In this document: piece after piece, positions 37,957 to 51,100 of the stretch
Position numbering within the stretch: the stretch's first letter is position 1
Layout of the letters: every line of letters starts with the position of its first letter
Source of the DNA: Spirodela intermedia
Taxonomy: Eukaryota; Streptophyta; Magnoliopsida; Alismatales; Araceae
Direction of reading: 5' to 3'
DNA: 64,000 nt
Assembly (NCBI GenBank): GCA_902729315.2
Contig: LR746281.1
Location: 2,416,501-2,480,500 of the forward strand
Position numbers and translations under genes: made by a program
Notes under the pieces: generated by a model
The model's database searches: none
Told to the model about the DNA's origin: nothing
The model's input: only the letters and a program-made list of their open reading frames with translations

Positions 37957-38170
37957 TTGGCTTGCGTTGACTTTTCACTTTGTGTCAACTCTCGTTGACC
38001 GTGGTGTCATCTTTAGCTACGAATATCAGTGATCAGTTGCCCTTGGTCTCTGGGAAGAGCCCGCAGGGCTCAGTTCTGATTTTGTCTTCGTTTGGTTCGA
38101 GTTGACCTTGCCCTTTAAGTCAACTCTCGAGTTGGCTTGCGGTGACTTTTCACTTTGTGTCAACTCTCGT
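37957..38170 (+). promoter_or_regulatory. Duplicated W-box segment upstream of YSL
   Basis: The 39-base segments 37957-37995 and 38132-38170 differ at one base and lie 175 bases apart. Each carries TGAC and GTCAA cores, and more lie between them, so several W-box cores occur within about 215 bases. WRKY factors bind TTGAC(C/T). The segment ends about 350 bases before the YSL start codon. Confidence 0.5.
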
Positions 38171-38397
38171 CAGTTCTGGGAGCAGGTGAGCAAGCTACAG
38201 AGTAGGAAACGTTTCGTTCGTAGATCACAGTTGTGTGACAGATGGTATTCGGCTGGGATTTTCTTCAAGAATGTTGGAGAAGATCGATCGCTAATGGAAA
38301 AAGAAATTATCCTTAATTATTGAAGAATTTTGGGTCTTCTTCTTCCTGTCTTCTCCAGGTTTACTGGAGCAGGAACAGGGAGGGGAATCACCGCGCG

Positions 38398-38401
<4 letters not shown>

Positions 38402-38447
<46 letters not shown>
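38402..38447. repeat. (GA)n microsatellite in the YSL leader
   Basis: A perfect dinucleotide run about 70 bases upstream of the first YSL ATG, probably in the 5' UTR or core promoter. Confidence 0.93.
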
Positions 38448-38451
<4 letters not shown>

Positions 38452-38516
38452 TAAAAATCTCAGAGCCACAGGGGACTGCCGATCTATGGTTTATCATAAG
38501 ACCCGTCAGTGACCAC

Positions 38517-41018
38517 ATGGGACGTACGAGAGGAATCTCATGGAGAAACCACAAGGGCAGAAGCGCCTGGTCTAGCTCCCGTCCGCCGCCGGGGGACGAC
38601 GCCGCCACCAGATTCAAGATCGCAGAGGCAATGTCGCCGCCGGGGAAGGACATCCTCAGGGCGATCCCTCCGTGGCGAGAGCAGCTCACAGCCCGGGGCC
38701 TGGCGGCGAGCCTGGCCGTTGGCGCCACCTACAGCTTGGTCGCCATGAAGCTCAGCCTCACCACCGGGCTCGTCCCCCCCCTCAACGTCTCCTCCTCCTT
38801 CCTCGCCTTCATAATCCTCCGGGCGTGGACGGGTCTGCTCCGCCGCGCCGGCCTCTCCCCCAGGCCCTTCACCCCCCAGGAGAACGCCGTCGTTCAGACC
38901 TGCGCCACCGCCTGCTACAGCATCGCCATGGGAGGTCGGAGACCCATCCGTGCTAGGGTTTCGCTCTCTCCACCTCCATCTCCACGTTCTGTGATTATTA
39001 AACCAACTGGGTATTTTTCTGAGAACCAGGCGGATTTGGATCGTATCTGCTTGCGCTGAGCAAGAACACGTACGAACAGGCGGGCTCGAGCGGCGGCTAC
39101 AGGGATCCCGCGATCGGCTGGATGACGTCGTTCCTCTTCTCCGTCAGCTTCGTCGGGCTCCTCCCCCTCGTCCCTCTCAGAAAGGTTCCTCCTCTTTCTT
39201 CCTCCGTTCCGTTCTCTCTGTGTTCTTGGAACGATCTGATCCAGAACCAGACTCTGTAAGAAGCTTCGTTCTTTTTCTCTTTCTTCTGACAATTTCTCTC
39301 TCAAGATCATGATCGTTGACTACAAGCTTGCCTACCCAAGTGGCACGGCCACCGCCGTTCTCATCAACGGCTTCCACACACCCCAGGGGGACAAGATGGC
39401 CAGGAAACAGGTGCAGAGCTTCGCCAGAGCTTTCGGGCTTAGCTTCTCATGGAGTCTGATCAAGTGGGTCTTCTCCGGAGAGGTCTGTGCAGCTGGGAGG
39501 CGACCTTCGGTGGGGCCCACGTAAGAACCAGCACAACCCACGTTGACTTTGATCTTGACTGACACAAGCGGACCTCAGTCAACGCGATTAGACCTCATCT
39601 GACCACCTGGTTTTTCTTGCAGGGCCTTCTCCAATTTCAGCCTGGCTTACGTTGGTGCTGGGATGATCTGCAGCCACCTGGTCAACCTCTCCCTCCTCAT
39701 GGGAGCCGCCCTGTCGTGGGGCCTTCTGTGGCCCCTGGTGAGGAGGTTCAGTGGGGCCTGGTACGCCGCCGGCTTGCCGGAGAGCAGCATGAAGGGCCTC
39801 CAAGGCTACAAGGTCCGGCCATGGCAGGCTTCCCCTTAGAGTTTATTTCCTCTTTTGGGATGAACCCGTTGGCTTGCTGTTCTTCGCAGGTCTTCGGCTC
39901 GATCGCCCTGATCCTCGGGGACGGGCTCTACAACTTCGTCAAGGTGGTGGTCATCGTCGCCGGGAGAGCCTGCCGGAAATCTCGGAGAACCGGTGAGCAC
40001 CCAGGTTGACTTCCCCCCTCCAAATCATGTTCATGGATTCGAGCCACCAACCAGCCAACCGAGTGGGTGATCAGGGGCGGCGGATGGCGGCGCGGCGGCG
40101 CTGGAGGATCTGCAGAGAGACGAGGTGTTCTTGAAGGAGAGCATCCCGTCGTGGGCGGCCGCCGCCGGGTACGCTCTCATGGTAGTGTTGTCCGTCGCCG
40201 CCGTCCCTCTCATCTTCCCGGAGGTGCGGCGGAGCCACCTCCTGCTGGCCCAGCTGGCGGCGCCTCCGCTGAGCTTCTGCAACGCCTACGGCGCCGGCCT
40301 GACGGACATCAGCATGGGCTACAACTACGGCAAGGCGGCGCTCTTCCTCCTCGCCGCCTGCGCCGGCGAGCCCTCCGGGGTGATCGCCGGCCTCGTGGGC
40401 TGCGGCCTCGTCAAGTCTGCCGTCTCCGCCGCCGCCGAGCTCATGCAGGACCTCAAGACCGGCCACCTCACCCTCGCCTCCCCACGCGCGATGCTCCTCG
40501 CGCAGATGGCGGGGACGGCGATGGGCTGCGTCCTCGCTCCCCTCGCCTTCTTCGTCTTCTATGGCGGCGGGTTCGCCGTCGGCGACCCCGCCGGAGCCTT
40601 CAAGGCGCCCTATGCTCTCATCTACAGGAACATGGCGGTGCTCGCCGTGGAGGGCTTATCTACCTTGCCGGGGAATTGCCTGTGGCTCTGCGGAGGGCTG
40701 ATGTGTTTCGCCTTGGTGTTGAACGCCACCAGGGACCTGCTGGGGCCGGAGAGCCGGCGGCGGCGGTGGTTGCCTCTGCCGGCGGTGATGTCGGTGCCCT
40801 TTCTCGTGGGGCCAGAGTTCGCCGTGAACATGTGCGTGGGGAGCTTGTTGGTGCTCGCCTGGGGCTGGTTCGGTGTCGCGGGCGGGGCTGGGCCGGCGGC
40901 GCAGTCGGCCGCCGCCGCCGGGCTCGTCTGCGGGGACGGGCTGTGGGCGCTTCCTTCGTCACTGCTTGCCCTTGCAAAGATCCCTTCTCCTCTCTGCGTG
41001 AAGTTCCCCGCTGAGTAG
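38517..41018 (+). CDS. Yellow stripe-like metal-nicotianamine transporter (YSL1/2/3-like)
   Basis: Six exons: 38517-38934, 39030-39184, 39306-39520, 39623-39812, 39890-39992 and 40075-41018. They total 674 residues, the usual YSL length. YSL proteins are OPT-superfamily carriers that move Fe(II), Cu, Zn or Mn complexed with nicotianamine across cell membranes. Family blocks include PPWREQLTARG, KLSLTTGLVPPLNVS, PFTPQEN, VQTCATACYSIAMGG, GFGSYLLALSKNTYEQ, IMIVDYKLAYPSGTATAVLI, SLAYVGAGMICSHLVN, MGYNYGKAAL and LMQDLKTGHLTLASPRAML. The ACYSIA and YNYGK wording places it near YSL1/2/3. The start may be ATG 38517 or, losing 38 residues, ATG 38631. The end of exon 3 is abnormal: the usual Cys-Gly-Phe...PTFGL stretch is absent in frame and partly readable in another frame. 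Exon GC content is very high. Confidence 0.9.
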
Positions 41019-41749
41019 AGAGAGACTCAACGCAGAGACCAGCAGGAGGAAGGCGTTGGGAGCTCTTCGAACGGGCCGGGGAGAGACGGGCTTTTGAACA
41101 GATCCGGCCCGCGGGCCTATGGTCCACCAAAACATAATTCCTTTAGTTTGAGAAATGGGCCCAAGAGTGGAGTACCCCACAGTCGTTCTAGAGGAGTTCC
41201 AAATCAGTCTATAATCTTCCTAAATCAGCATTACTCTTCTTTATTTATTTATTTAATTTCTGAATGAATAATGATATTTAGCAAATAATTCTACATTGCC
41301 TCGCAATTATAATTTTTTTTTTTTCTCTCTCTCTCTTTCTCTCTCTCCATTTTAGCTCCATTTATGGGAAAGAACCAATTTAGTCCCATCCCCCTCTCGT
41401 CTCTCTCTCTCTTCATCTCTAGCATATGAACTTGGTTAGAGCTAAATTTGCTTTACTGAGAAAGGATGGGGATTCAGAGACCCACATGCCAGAATAAGAA
41501 GTAATTTTAATCAGAAGAAATGGCGGCATGAAAAAGTTGGGCGTAGAATTGGGAAACCCTGAAGGGTTATGACCTCTGATCTCCCCAATTCCTAGCTTTT
41601 TCTTTATTTGGAAATGTCGGGTGAGGGGAGTTGCAGCAGAGAGAGAGAGAGAGAGAGAGAGATCCACACAAACGTAATAATCTGTGCATAAATGGTCTCC
41701 ATCGGAAAAATTTGGTCAACGTTAAGTTTCTGAGCCGAATGGGATCATC
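41019..41749. other. Shared 3' flank of convergent YSL and HLB1 genes
   Basis: AT-rich text from about 41220 to 41330, a CT-rich patch (41323-41346) and a GA run (41640-41662) are seen. Both genes end into this region, so it holds their 3' UTRs. No other gene is supported. Confidence 0.5.
41640..41662. repeat. (GA)n microsatellite
   Basis: A short perfect run about 90 bases past the HLB1 stop codon, likely in its 3' UTR or flank. Confidence 0.9.
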
Positions 41750-41886
41750 TTACCCAGTTATGATGCCAGCAAGAACATCGCCCTGCCCTCGCGCATAGAT
41801 GGTGTAGACAAGGCGGATGGCGTCCAACCACCCCTCAAGCGAGTCCCAAGTATCGGCTACCTGAAGTCGACATGACGCTCAGAGTG

Positions 41887-41924
<38 letters not shown>

Positions 41925-42073
41925 TTAGTTCACATTAAGTAGGATAAATCATTGACTACCGTACCAAATATAATAAAAACTGACTGCCTGATAAGTATTG
42001 CACGCATTTTGGTCAACGTCTTATGAGAAGCACTCTGATGACCCAGAGAACATGAAGAAGATAGAAGATAAGG

Positions 42074-42133
<60 letters not shown>

Positions 42134-45100
42134 CCCAGAATCAGCTATACCCCATGATAAATAGTCACCTAAATTGGCTGATCCTGGTGAGATTGCCAAT
42201 TCTGAGTCAACACCAAACCTTGCACTCTATTGGTTCATCTTTCCAAACTCCTTTCATTAAGTGGGACAACTACTAACTGGACTTGTGCCTCATTCTGCCT
42301 GAACACGTCTTGGGCAGAGACATAGCCTGAAACGCATACTCCCAAGGTCGAGGCACGGCAGAATGGTGGGAGTCGCCCTGAAAAGAGGTAGGCCTGAATA
42401 GTTGACCGTGTCCTGGATTTCCTGTCAAACTTACTGTTCTAGGTTGCCTTGAGCCAGGCAAACCTGGGGACTATCACTACCTTTCAAGCCCATGTGATGT
42501 GGTGTGATGTGATGTGATGTGATGCATCAGGATACAAGTTGTGAACTTGCCCAGGATCAAATCATAACCTAGAAACTTGATATGACCAACTAGAAGAACA
42601 CGGGATCCGTGAGGGACGAAAATCTGAGCCTGTATGTTGTTCTAGTTGTAGTAAACCCAAGACTGTCTAAATGCTGTTCTGTACTAGTCTTGGGGAAGAA
42701 AAATCTCAAAGTGGCAGACATGTTGCAGCTCTTAAGCCTAACGGTGTACACTTATTTTATGCTATAGAAGCTTTGTTTTTTCTATATTTAAATTAAATGA
42801 AAATAAGCACATTTTTAATCTTAAAAATGATAAAGAAGGACAGGGAATTAAAAAAAAAGAACAGCGGTAAAGGAAAAAAATTATCAATAGAAATTGATAA
42901 AATAATGGAAATAAAACTGCAGGAAAAACGTGTGATCAGAAGCTACTTTCTGTCGGTCAGTTTCCTTGACCTAGGTAGTTGTTTCCCTTTCTGTGGCCAA
43001 CTAGCAACTGCTCTATGATTTGAGGTACATTGCACTGATTCGAGGAGAGGAAGACAGAAAAGGCTTGATGCTCGAACCACAGTATGCACACACCTCAACT
43101 ATGGCGGCCAGAGGTGACAATAATTCAGCCACAACTCGTGTACGGTGTTCGAAGCTCCATGGATAATCTCTGAGTCAGGTAGCTCAAAGAACAATGGTGA
43201 AGCTCATGTCATGACAGTATATCAGAATGAAGCAGGACCAAAGGAGTCTGGTAGTCTCAACCAAGAAGAGGTCGAGAGAGTGAGATCGTTCATTGATAGT
43301 TGTGACAAACTCACAAATGCTTCTTCATTGGCGTATTCAAGAGAGCTTCCATCCTATCTTGGATTAAATGCCTCTGGTACAATCTTTGCCGACTTCTGGA
43401 TGATGGATTCAGTAGGAAAATAGCAACAGCTGATGGTTCTTTGATTACTGTAGCAGGTGTAGGACATTTTCAAATAAATCTTTCCATTGACTTTAGAACA
43501 TGTTCAATTCTCCGCAAACCTTGTGTCTATCTGAAAGTTTATTCAAGACTTACATGGGAAAGTAGTTTCTCATCATAGTCATTATGTCTTGTATGATAAG
43601 AATCCGGAGAGGATGATTGAACATGCTGGAAAACGGGATGGACTCCTCTACATCAAAGTACCAAGCTAGTCAAACATTATGAAGGGAAAGTTACCTTATT
43701 CTCTTGAGCTTCATTTATCCAATAAGGAGAGACTTTGACTTCACCATCGCTGACTTGGACATCCGTCATTCAGGGTTATCAGGATTCTGTTTCCTTCTTT
43801 ATTTCAAGTCCCAAGTGTTGAATATTTTCATTTTGACATGTGCAACTTACTAAACACAATTGTATATCTTTCCCATTAGTAACAAACGAAGTTCTATTCC
43901 TTTCTATTTTATTCATAGTGATATATTGTGTCCTACCGTTCCTAATGGTTCTGGGGCTAGGAGCTTTGTGTCATTCACTGATGATTGTACTCGTGCTACT
44001 TGGATTTTTCTGCTCAAACAAAAATCTCAAGTCAGTACTGTCCTCCCAAATTTTTGTTCCATGATTAAGAATTAATTCGGAATTGTTCTCCTAATGTCAA
44101 AAGGTTTAGGTCAGATAACGTAACAGACTCTTTCAATCAATCCTCACTCTATACCTTCAAAATGAGGGAATATCATAAGAAGCGGATGCGTCAGCAGAGA
44201 GGGAAATATATCAACGACTTGTAGGAAGACTCATCTATCTGTCTCTTAAAGGACTAGACATAGTATACACAAATGAGTGTGATTAGCCAGTTCATGCACA
44301 GTTCAAAAGAAGTGCATCTGCATACAACTCATGGAGTGTGACAATATCTCAAAGAGACACCTGAAAAAGGTATTATGTTCAGGAGAATAGAGGGTGGTCG
44401 GTATTTGAAGCATACACAGATGCAGATTATGTAGGGTCAGTGATTGAGAAGAGATCAACCTCTTGGTATTGCAACTTTCTTAGTGGCAACCACATGACAT
44501 GGAGAAGTAAGAAACAGCATGTTATGATCTAGTGTAGAAGTTGAATTTTAAGCAATGACTTAACGTCTATGTGAACTACTTTGGTTGAAGATCATCTCAG
44601 AAGACTTGGAGATTAAGTGAGATGGCCCAATGAAACTCTATTGTGATAACAAGTCTGCAATTAGTATAGCTCAGAATTTAATAGAACACAATTAAACAAC
44701 ACACGTCGATATTGATAGAGACTTCATCAAGGAGTAATTAGAGAGTGGATTGATTTGTAAACCCTATGTGTCTACACATGGCCAACTTGCAGATATGCTT
44801 GCAAAGGATTAAGTAGTTTGGTATTTCAGTGTACTATTTCCAAGCTGGGAATAGAGAATGCATATTCAGCAGCATGAGAGAGAGCGTGGGAAAAAATGTG
44901 TCATTAGGAGTTAGTTTCTGTGGTCAGTTTCCTAGTTTACCAATTTCCTTAACAAAGGCAGTTTCCTTTTTTCTGGCAAGGGTTATTGGACATAACTAGC
45001 AATTGTTCTATGATTTAACAAAGAGAAGCTTTTTCCCGATTGTTTATCCTTGTATGGTTAAACTGAACTGCTACAGTACTTGGCATACAATGGGAATTGA

Positions 45101-48100
45101 GACGACGTAATAAGAGAGATGAGAGACTGTACCCATTATCATCCTATTTGCTCTAATACATTTTCCAACCCATAATCTCGCTAGTGTCTTTGGCGTCAGC
45201 AGCTCATCATCTTATCTCCTTTGCGTATTTTGTTTGTATGTGTGTGTGTGTACATGTGAGAAAGATAGAGTGAGAGATTTGGAGAAGGGGGAGGGACAAT
45301 GATATCATTTTTGTCGAGTTTGGGAATACTTGCATGGATTAAACTGACTATAGTAAAGTCACGTGTCCTACGCTTGGTTAGCAACTTAGACTGAGTCACG
45401 AACAATTCATTCACATATTTCTGAAGATCATATCCGTAGCTTTAACTCATCCGAATCATACAAAACTGATTCACTCAGGTTTCAAAAGTACCCCAGTAAC
45501 AAAATCTCAGTCAGCCGACCTTGCTAGGTGAAATAGGGAATACACCGGCACAAAATATACCAACAAACTTCTAAGGGCGAATATGCTTTCTCTGGTATTT
45601 TTCTTACATTAAATGGTTTATTGCATGAAAAATTATCATATCTGAAAATCCAGAAAAATCCTTAGAGATGATTGAATGAATGATATTTCTCATTTTAATA
45701 TAATCATATAGATAAAATACACACTTCACGAAGAAATAATAGCATTTCATAGGTACTAAAATTTATCGAAGGCCAATCCTATACTTACCAAGAAGACTTG
45801 CGAATGTATGGTATCTATACAGAGGCCTGCACCAGGGGGCAGTGTAAGATCTGTACATGGAAATACAGAAACAATATCCGCAACATCGATCTTGATTGGG
45901 GCTTTGTCAGTGCTTATTGAGCCTTCTATTCTTCCTGAAAGGCTTTGTGATAATTGCTTTGGTTCAGTTTTAAAGACCTGCAAAATTACAAAGAGAGGAT
46001 AAATTTCTGAGAATCATCCAGATAGAATAGTTGCTGAATGTCGGAGTAACTGGGCCATCCAAAAGGAAGCCAATTGGCAGTGAGTGGAGCGGGCCCATCA
46101 TACAATCGTAGTTTTACTTTTGGTATAAGGAACACATGACTATTCTTGAGATGCCCCATCACATGCAAGCTGAACTTCGGACCTATGTCACATGCAGTTC
46201 AAGAGCTACAATCATGACTGGTACCAAGTTAGCATTATTGGCCCATCCCGCTCAAAATTAATTGAAAATAACTAATGTCGGCCGTGTTACCATCACAATT
46301 TTATTTTTGTAATAACCAATATAGGACAATCTCATAATCACCTAAAACTATTTTTTAAAAAATTAATATGAATAACTTATTAGTATTCCACAAATAACGA
46401 TTAAAGAAAAATAATGAAGAAGAAGGGGAGATTGATGAGAGAAAACAGTGGCTCAAAGAGAAAAGTTTCTTGCCAAACTTGAGCCTGAAGAGCCTCATAT
46501 ATTATAGGTAAAAAGATTTTACATAGATGACATACTCTTAATAGGCATAGCAAAGCTATGCGAATAAAACACTCCCCATGTAGACACCATCATCAAGCAG
46601 TTTATACTCTACCTTATAGTAAAAGCAAATTGGTTGTCCCCACAAATATTGATTGATATTTCATTTTTTACAAACTAGAGAAAGTCCTCAGATCTACTTT
46701 CCGAATTTGAATAAATAAAAAATCATGGAAAATTAGCTATAGCCATAATGAACTGTAAGCAAAATGAGATACCATGGATGAGCTGCATTTTTCGGGAACT
46801 TTAGTAGTTTCCTTTTAACACTGACAGAATCAATTATTGGGGGTTTAAGAAGGAAGCAGAGATCGATATCTATATATTCATAGAAAGCGCAAGATTCAAG
46901 ATTGCTAATTTTCAAAAACAGGCAGATAGACTACATCGATAATAATATTCTGAGAAAATGTCTCAAGATGTTATTTCTAACCGTTGTAGGTGGCACAATT
47001 TATTGATGAGTATGGTGTGCTCAGAGGCATTAACTCCAATTACTGTGTTGGAATTTATAACCGCCCTCTACCCCCAATTTTAGTTTAATATTGAACGGGA
47101 CCCGCGCTTTTCCTTCAAAGTTCAGCATTGTTTTAGATATTCATTTTATGTGCTTGATTATTGACATGCTTTTACATTTATACCAGAAGACTCTTCTGCA
47201 ATGTCAGTCATTACTTCTTGAAAGTAAAACAACAATTGGCTGCTACTTTTCTTAGAACATCTATCATTAACCAGTAGAAGAACGCCACATTGAATGTTCA
47301 AGGGAATTGAGATCTTAATATTCAACTTACTCGTATAATTTCTGTAACAATCCATTATATGTGGAAGGACGTATAATTCCTTACAAACAGACAGACAAGC
47401 TATCACTATCAGAGAAGACAAATCATTTGTCTTGATTCAGGCATTCAAATGTGCCCACATCGTGGTGCATCACATTTTTTTCATGTTCTTCTCATAACGT
47501 CAATGTAATGATTCATGTGATTAGTAAATTGCATTCATATATTCTACGATATATTCAGAGTTAGTCAAAACTGATGGATTCAGATTTACAAGTGCATTGA
47601 TGGCGAAACACGATGCCAAACCTATGTTTCTGCTCTTCTGTAAAGTGCTCTTGATACTTCTACAATTGCTTTGGCATTCAAAAAAATACCCAGCACACAC
47701 TAACACTGAGACGAGTTCAAATTCATCAAACACAGAATTTCCATAACAATAAACAAAACAAGGCATCCTTGCACTAATGGAACCAGATAAAAAACTAACC
47801 TGCTGGATACCTTCATGATTCAGAACAAACGCTGACCTTTCCCAATCTCTGTGAGGGGCTATTGGGTTCTTTGCTGGGGGTGCAGTCAAGTATCCCATCT
47901 TGAGATAAGGAAGTGGAAGCTGCAAAAAGGAACGCCACTCACAATGAAAAATCACAATCGAATCAATCTGCCAAAATCGTTGAGTTTCATAGTATGTTAT
48001 TCATCCACGGTATTTTTCAACAGAATGAGATCTTGCTTACTATAGAAGTTTCCAAAGGTTCTAAAACTGCTTGCTAAAAAGGCACCGAATATTGGTAATT

Positions 48101-51100
48101 CAATAATGGAAGGTACAATACTAGGAGAGCAAGTTAATAAAAAGATATGATAGATTAACGTATAAAGAAATTGGTTCTACTATAAAAGTAAAGGCTTTAT
48201 ACTTTTGCAAAAACAAGAGATTATTGCTGCTAAATCAGTAAGGACCTTGAAATTAGAACTGCAATTTCATACGCAAACTATGATAAATTAAAAATATAAG
48301 GAAAAGAATAAGAGAATAGGCTAAAGAAAAATGTTTAGTTAAGTGATGGTCCATGTGGTACCCAAAACGTCGGAAATAAAATGAAAACAAAACATGATAT
48401 AAAAAATGATTAACAAGAACACATTTGGATAACATGCTTTCTCATTTGTGAGCTATTCATTTGATCGTGGACACATGAATGTGGTTCATACAACCATTAA
48501 TCAAAACATAGATGTGTATGAATACCAACTTTCCGAGTTACCTATTAAAACATAAATGTGTATCAGTCCAAGTCTAAATTATTGCCATGTAAAAATAATT
48601 TAGAGAACTAGCTCATAGTAGTCATGGTTGTTATTTTCTTCCGAATATATTCTTGAGAAGTTCCACTTCCTTTCACAAATAAAAGCAACAAAAGAAAACT
48701 CCTTTAGGAAAGACAATACTGACCATTGACCGAACAAGTCTCAGGGCACTACGATAAACCTGCATAATGCAGTTACAGATAAAATATTAGTTTCCTGAAA
48801 AAAATTATAAATACGGTTAAGGGACAAGAAAATGTGTACAAAATTAAAAACAGGCTATCCTTTCATGCAGAGACTTGAGAGGAATATTAATGCCAAAAAA
48901 TGGAGGTAGTGTATACTGATTGGTTTCAGGTACGAATCAATAAAAAGAATGAAGATGCATGAGTGCTTAACATCGAAATTCTCTCCCTTGAGAACAGACC
49001 TAGATATGATGTTGTATTCAAATATTAATAAAGAACAGGTGAAGGAGTCCAAAATAATAGAGAAGAAAAAGGCGTCCAAATAGCTGGCACATTTGTTTAA
49101 CAATGAGGTGGTGAACGACAAAAAGCAGATGATTCCTCTAAAACTGTAAAGATTCTCGAAATTACAGAAACCTGGGTGCATTTCATCAAGATAAACAAAC
49201 ATATTCTTTCACAGGCATTTTAAATCTTAATATTCCCAGTGACACTTCTACGAAAACGAAAGCAAAGGTATCAAGGACTTGGTTATTTGTGAGATTTATG
49301 GGAGAACCCTTGTCTTAAATCTGTTACTTTTTTCCCCTCTTTTTTCATTTTTTTTGGGGGAAGAGGGGGGATTTGGGTGGTGGTAGAGGGGGAGAGAGGA
49401 GGGAGGGAATGCACGCACGTTCACCCAGAATATCCTCAGAGAATCAACTCTTTGTACGGATATAAATTTTCACGTCGTCATGAACAAGAAGCAATATGTG
49501 AAATTACCGAGTATGTTGGCTTCAGGGCATGAGCAGCTGCAATATAGATAGCTGACTGGCTGTAAAGTTCATTAGAAACTTCTTTCGCATTAATTGGTCT
49601 TCCGGATCTTGATGTATCTTCTGCTAAGGCATACTGGAGAGTACACATAAGTACATAACCAGAAAATTAGTAATAAGCTTTATTTCCGAGTGGATGAGGG
49701 TAGAAAAAAAATCTACACCAAAAAAAACAGTAAGCACAAAGTAATTTATTAGACTTAATGGCGCTAAAATTATACAGGTTTGGGGAGAGTTATTACACAC
49801 CAAAACAGTGCCAAGATTGTAAATTGCCCGATGGAAATCAAACTGTAGCTGAATGGCTGCACGGAACTGGCACATTAGGAGAATACACAAATTAATGCAA
49901 TTGAAATATATGGTTCTTTCCAAAAGAAATATATACGTGTATAAACGATTCTAAAATTATTAGAAAACACAATCTTTTACCTTGCTTATTGCACTTTTCA
50001 CAATAGTCTGTTTCTCTCGAATAGGAACAATGGCACTGAGTTCCTGAATGGCAAAATCACAATTCATCATGATATATACATAATTCAAAGAACCAAAACT
50101 GTAAAGTATGTTCAGACACTGACAACAGGTACGGCTACTATAAAAAAATGTTAACAGAAACAGTTGACTGACAAAAACGTTGATAACATGAATATTTAAT
50201 GGTATACGGTCTTGTCAAATCCACTTACTTGTAAAGCAAGTCCCCAATTGTTAAGTGCCTGTTGCAAACAATACAATGAAAATCAGGAAAGCCATACCTG
50301 GCTTAAATAAATGATGGAAAGAGAGATTATAGGAAAGCCCACAAAGAACAGATCTAGATGGACGGTATGCGAGTGTTTATTCAACGGTGATTGTTGTGAA
50401 AGTAAAGGAAAAGTAAAGGAAATAAAGGAAATTTTCTCTTCAGATCAACAGACGGAAAGTCCAGATCATGATGCATTTAAAGACAAGGGATGCACTACGC
50501 ACATTGTAGATGTTTTCTCCTCAGGATGGCATTTGTATCAGGACGACAGAACATCCACATGATACACGATGATAAAATAGATTTTACTAGCTTTGGTAAG
50601 TTAATTTTGTCATTCCCTGATTTTCTGAAGCAAATTCGACTCTTTGGACATTCTTAAAGTTACTGAGACCTCAAGAAGACAATTGTTTTCTCCAGAGTAT
50701 CCTAAGAATCAAGTTAATTCGTTCATAACGGACCACTGTTTCTCTCCCAGTACGGAGCACAGCAGCAGGGAGGATCATTTTCTGAAAACTTATATTTGGC
50801 TGATTCAACTAGGCACAGACCCCTTCGCCAGTCCAGCATCAAGAGATTCACAGATCAACTCCATGAAATTGAGAGTGTTTGCCATGTGATATTGACAGTT
50901 CTAAACTTTATGAGAAGGTGATCAACTTGTTCGATATTAAGCCGTCTTAATATAAAGAATCTTAATTTTGATACAGATCATGACAGGGGAAATATTTTTA
51001 CTCCAAACATTACACCCTTTGTTCTCAAAAGCTCTGACATAAAGTTTAACTTTTGAGAACTTACTTTATTCCTTGTTCTTTATCAAGCTATCATCTCCTT

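Larger units (their letters stand above)
37350..38516. other. Intergenic region between kinase and YSL genes
   Basis: Both genes are on the plus strand, so this holds the kinase 3' UTR and the YSL promoter. It contains an (ATT)n tract (37609-37660), a 39-base direct repeat rich in TTGAC/GTCAA W-box cores (37957 and 38132), and a GA run at 38402-38447. No gene is supported. Confidence 0.55.
42931..45020 (+). mobile_element. Decayed Ty1/copia LTR retrotransposon in HLB1 intron 13
   Basis: The element lies on the plus strand, antisense to HLB1. In order: a 5' LTR remnant; a protease-zone remnant ending WMMDSVGK, where copia elements have a W-[IL]-[IL]-DSGA-type motif (43145-43423); integrase-type sequence ([18 protein letters not shown], about 43970-44030); and an RT tail plus RNase H with [10 protein letters not shown] (near 44410) and CDNKSAIS (near 44640). 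Next come an [13 protein letters not shown] tail (44770-44810), a purine-rich tract (44875-44896) and the 3' LTR. Many stops and frameshifts break every frame, gag and the catalytic RT core are missing, and no primer-binding site is seen. It is long dead. Its length, about 2.1 kb, compares with about 5 kb for intact copia elements. Confidence 0.88.

Noticed and set aside
40067-41014. Long overlapping frames on both strands in the last YSL exon (315-codon plus-strand frame and several minus-strand frames)
   Set aside because: GC-rich exons leave alternative frames open. These are Arg/Gly/Ala-rich with no family similarity, while the frame ending at 41018 is clearly YSL.
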